Source of the DNA: a virus
Virus record (IMG/VR): IMGVR_UViG_3300036944_000431
Location: 1 to 37,561 of that record
Direction: 5' to 3' (one strand)
DNA length: 37,561 bases
Shown here: positions 36,520 to 37,561 of the stretch, piece by piece
How the letters are laid out: each line of letters starts with the position of its first letter
How positions within the stretch are numbered: position 1 is the first letter of the stretch
The notes under the pieces: generated by a model
Database searches by the model: none
What the model saw: the letters and a program-made list of their open reading frames with translations, nothing else
Told to the model about the DNA's origin: nothing
Translations under genes and position numbers: made by a program

Positions 36520-37233
36520 TTACCCATTGGCATTACTATACACGTTGTAACGCCCCGGTTGTCCCAAAATAGCATAAGGCATCGCCATTACATCAAGTGG
36601 GCTATTCTGGCGTTTCAGGTTACGCTTGGACGCAAGGGCAATGCGAACAACCGTTGGTGAGGGCTCCATGCCAAATTCAGGCGCAAGTTCGACCGCCAAG
36701 CTATAGCGGAATGCGCGCATATAGCCGGGCGGGAACACCAAATCTGTTGCCAGCGTTGCGGGCTGCGTCAATTCATCGACAGAGATAAAATGCCATTCCA
36801 GCGCCCTTGTCGGCACAGGATAAACAAACATCTCAATGTCGGGCATGTTCATGTTCAGCCACAGCAATTGCGGGAACGTGCTGGTTACCGTCTTGAGCGC
36901 AATGGCGTCATATTGCTGCTGATTGATAATCTTGATGCCGTAGCTAATGCCTGTGCCTGCATCGCGGAAATAGGTGCTATCATCCACAGCAACAGGGCGA
37001 TTGCCAACAAAGTCGCCACTAGGGCCTAGTGTGCGGCTAATCTGTCCGGCGGGCCATGTGAACACCTGATCCTGTGTTGCAAACACTGCCAATCGTTCGG
37101 TTGACCAGCTATCAAGCATTTGGTTCATCGCTACAAGCGCGTCGTTTGACGTTTCGCTTGAAGGCGTTTCACCCTCGGCCAATACGCCGATAAGCCGCAA
37201 TGAACTGTTGATGAGGTCGCCAGCGGTGGTCAT
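36520..37233 (-). CDS. Head-tail adaptor, P22 gp4-like
   Basis: This 237-aa protein has TTAGDLINSSLRLIGVLAEG, DALVAMNQMLDSWSTERLAV and PPGYMRAFRYSLAVELAPEF, the signature of P22 tail accessory factor gp4. It binds under the portal and starts tail assembly. P22 gp4 is shorter (166 aa). The gp4-HNH-gp10 order otherwise follows P22. ATGA overlap with the upstream 63-aa gene. Confidence 0.92.
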   Translation of the reverse strand: MTTAGDLINSSLRLIGVLAEGETPSSETSNDALVAMNQMLDSWSTERLAVFATQDQVFTWPAGQISRTLGPSGDFVGNRPVAVDDSTYFRDAGTGISYGIKIINQQQYDAIALKTVTSTFPQLLWLNMNMPDIEMFVYPVPTRALEWHFISVDELTQPATLATDLVFPPGYMRAFRYSLAVELAPEFGMEPSPTVVRIALASKRNLKRQNSPLDVMAMPYAILGQPGRYNVYSNANG

Positions 37234-37421
37234 TCGGAAGCACTCTTTGGTGGCCTGCCCCGACGCTTCACAGGGGCTAGAGCGTTGTCAATTACGACAG
37301 CCGGTGTTTCCGTAGCAGTACTATAGCGCGTCCAGCCGGAAAGGCTATCATATTCCACCTCTTGCTCAGAGGTTGCCACCTTAGCGCCGTGGACAGGGTG
37401 AACTAGAACAATAGCCGCCAT
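37230..37421 (-). CDS. Small protein between coat and adaptor genes (hypothetical)
   Basis: This 63-aa protein begins MAAIVLVHPVHGAKVATSEQ and ends with a basic AT-hook-like KRRGRPPKSASE (RGRP core), which can insert in the minor groove of AT-rich DNA. TAGGAG lies 5 nt before ATG 37421. Between capsid and adaptor genes, it may be a minor head protein touching packaged DNA. This is inference. Confidence 0.7.
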   Translation of the reverse strand: MAAIVLVHPVHGAKVATSEQEVEYDSLSGWTRYSTATETPAVVIDNALAPVKRRGRPPKSASE

Positions 37422-37434
37422 ATAAACTCCTACA

Positions 37435-37561
37435 GGTTTGGGGGGCCGAAGCCCCCCGCGCCATTAGCCGTAACGATAGACCGTGTAAGTCGCCGTACCC
37501 GTCTTACGGAAACGAAACACCTGCGCGGTGCCTGCCGTGGCAACAACAGTGGCAAGACCAA
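37435..37561. repeat. Right copy of the 127-bp end overlap
   Basis: Identical to 1-127. The partial 136-aa gene seen here on the minus strand is the same gene as at 30-440 and should not be counted twice. Confidence 0.97.

Noticed and set aside
35964-36575. A 203-codon open frame on the minus strand spanning the whole gp10-gp4 gap
   Set aside because: It is the antisense of the HNH-AP2 gene, which has clear domains and an RBS on the plus strand. The minus frame has no domain and unlikely composition.

Overview
The window is a complete tailed-phage genome of the P22-like podovirus type. The first 127 bases (1-127) recur exactly as the last 127 (37435-37561), so the contig closes into a circle of 37,434 unique bases. 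An identity of exactly 127 bp is what an assembler makes when it closes a circular or circularly permuted molecule at k=127, so it should not be read as a biological terminal repeat. The packaging and head genes match P22 in type and order: small and large terminase, a 726-aa portal, scaffold, gp5-type coat, gp4-type adaptor, gp10-type DNA stabilization protein and three ejection proteins. This points to headful packaging. The host is probably an alphaproteobacterium, perhaps a sphingomonad. That is inferred from a GapR/DUF2312 gene, a GcrA-like HTH gene and general sequence style. No integrase or excisionase is visible.

Layout. (1) The minus strand from 11016 down to 1, continuing through the junction from 37434 down to 21983, is one long block: regulator, VRR-NUC nuclease, replication genes (helicase-loader-like protein with iteron-like repeats, zinc ribbon, Toprim-helicase), small regulators, terminases, tRNA-like gene, portal, scaffold, coat, adaptor, gp10, two tail proteins, a cupin-SET protein, three ejection proteins, a tail fibre, lysis genes (holin candidates, GH24 endolysin, spanin candidates), a LamG-type fibre and a winged-helix protein. 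(2) The plus strand 11093-14999 is a recombination module: ERF annealing protein, a coiled-coil partner, SSB, GapR-like protein, and an HNH-nuclease gene apparently broken by an HNH-AP2 homing endonuclease. (3) The minus strand 16057-14988 is a short regulatory operon with a Cro-like HTH and a stand-alone DnaA domain IV protein. (4) The plus strand 16144-21978 is an early accessory operon of about 27 very small genes, mostly joined by 4-base ATGA or GTGA overlaps. It includes a DUF551 protein, two Lar-like anti-restriction zinc proteins and an acyl-carrier-like protein without its attachment serine.

How it fits together. Two divergent regulatory regions (11017-11092 and 16058-16143) each carry an inverted repeat beside a small HTH gene and probably drive early expression. 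ERF, SSB, VRR-NUC, the primase-helicase and the loader-like protein form the replication and recombination set. GapR-like and DnaA-IV-like proteins suggest the phage touches host chromosome organisation or replication initiation. The least expected genes are the cupin-SET fusion among tail genes, the serine-less ACP-like protein, the coat gene whose best start codon is ATT, and the primase zinc ribbon held out of frame with its Toprim-helicase.
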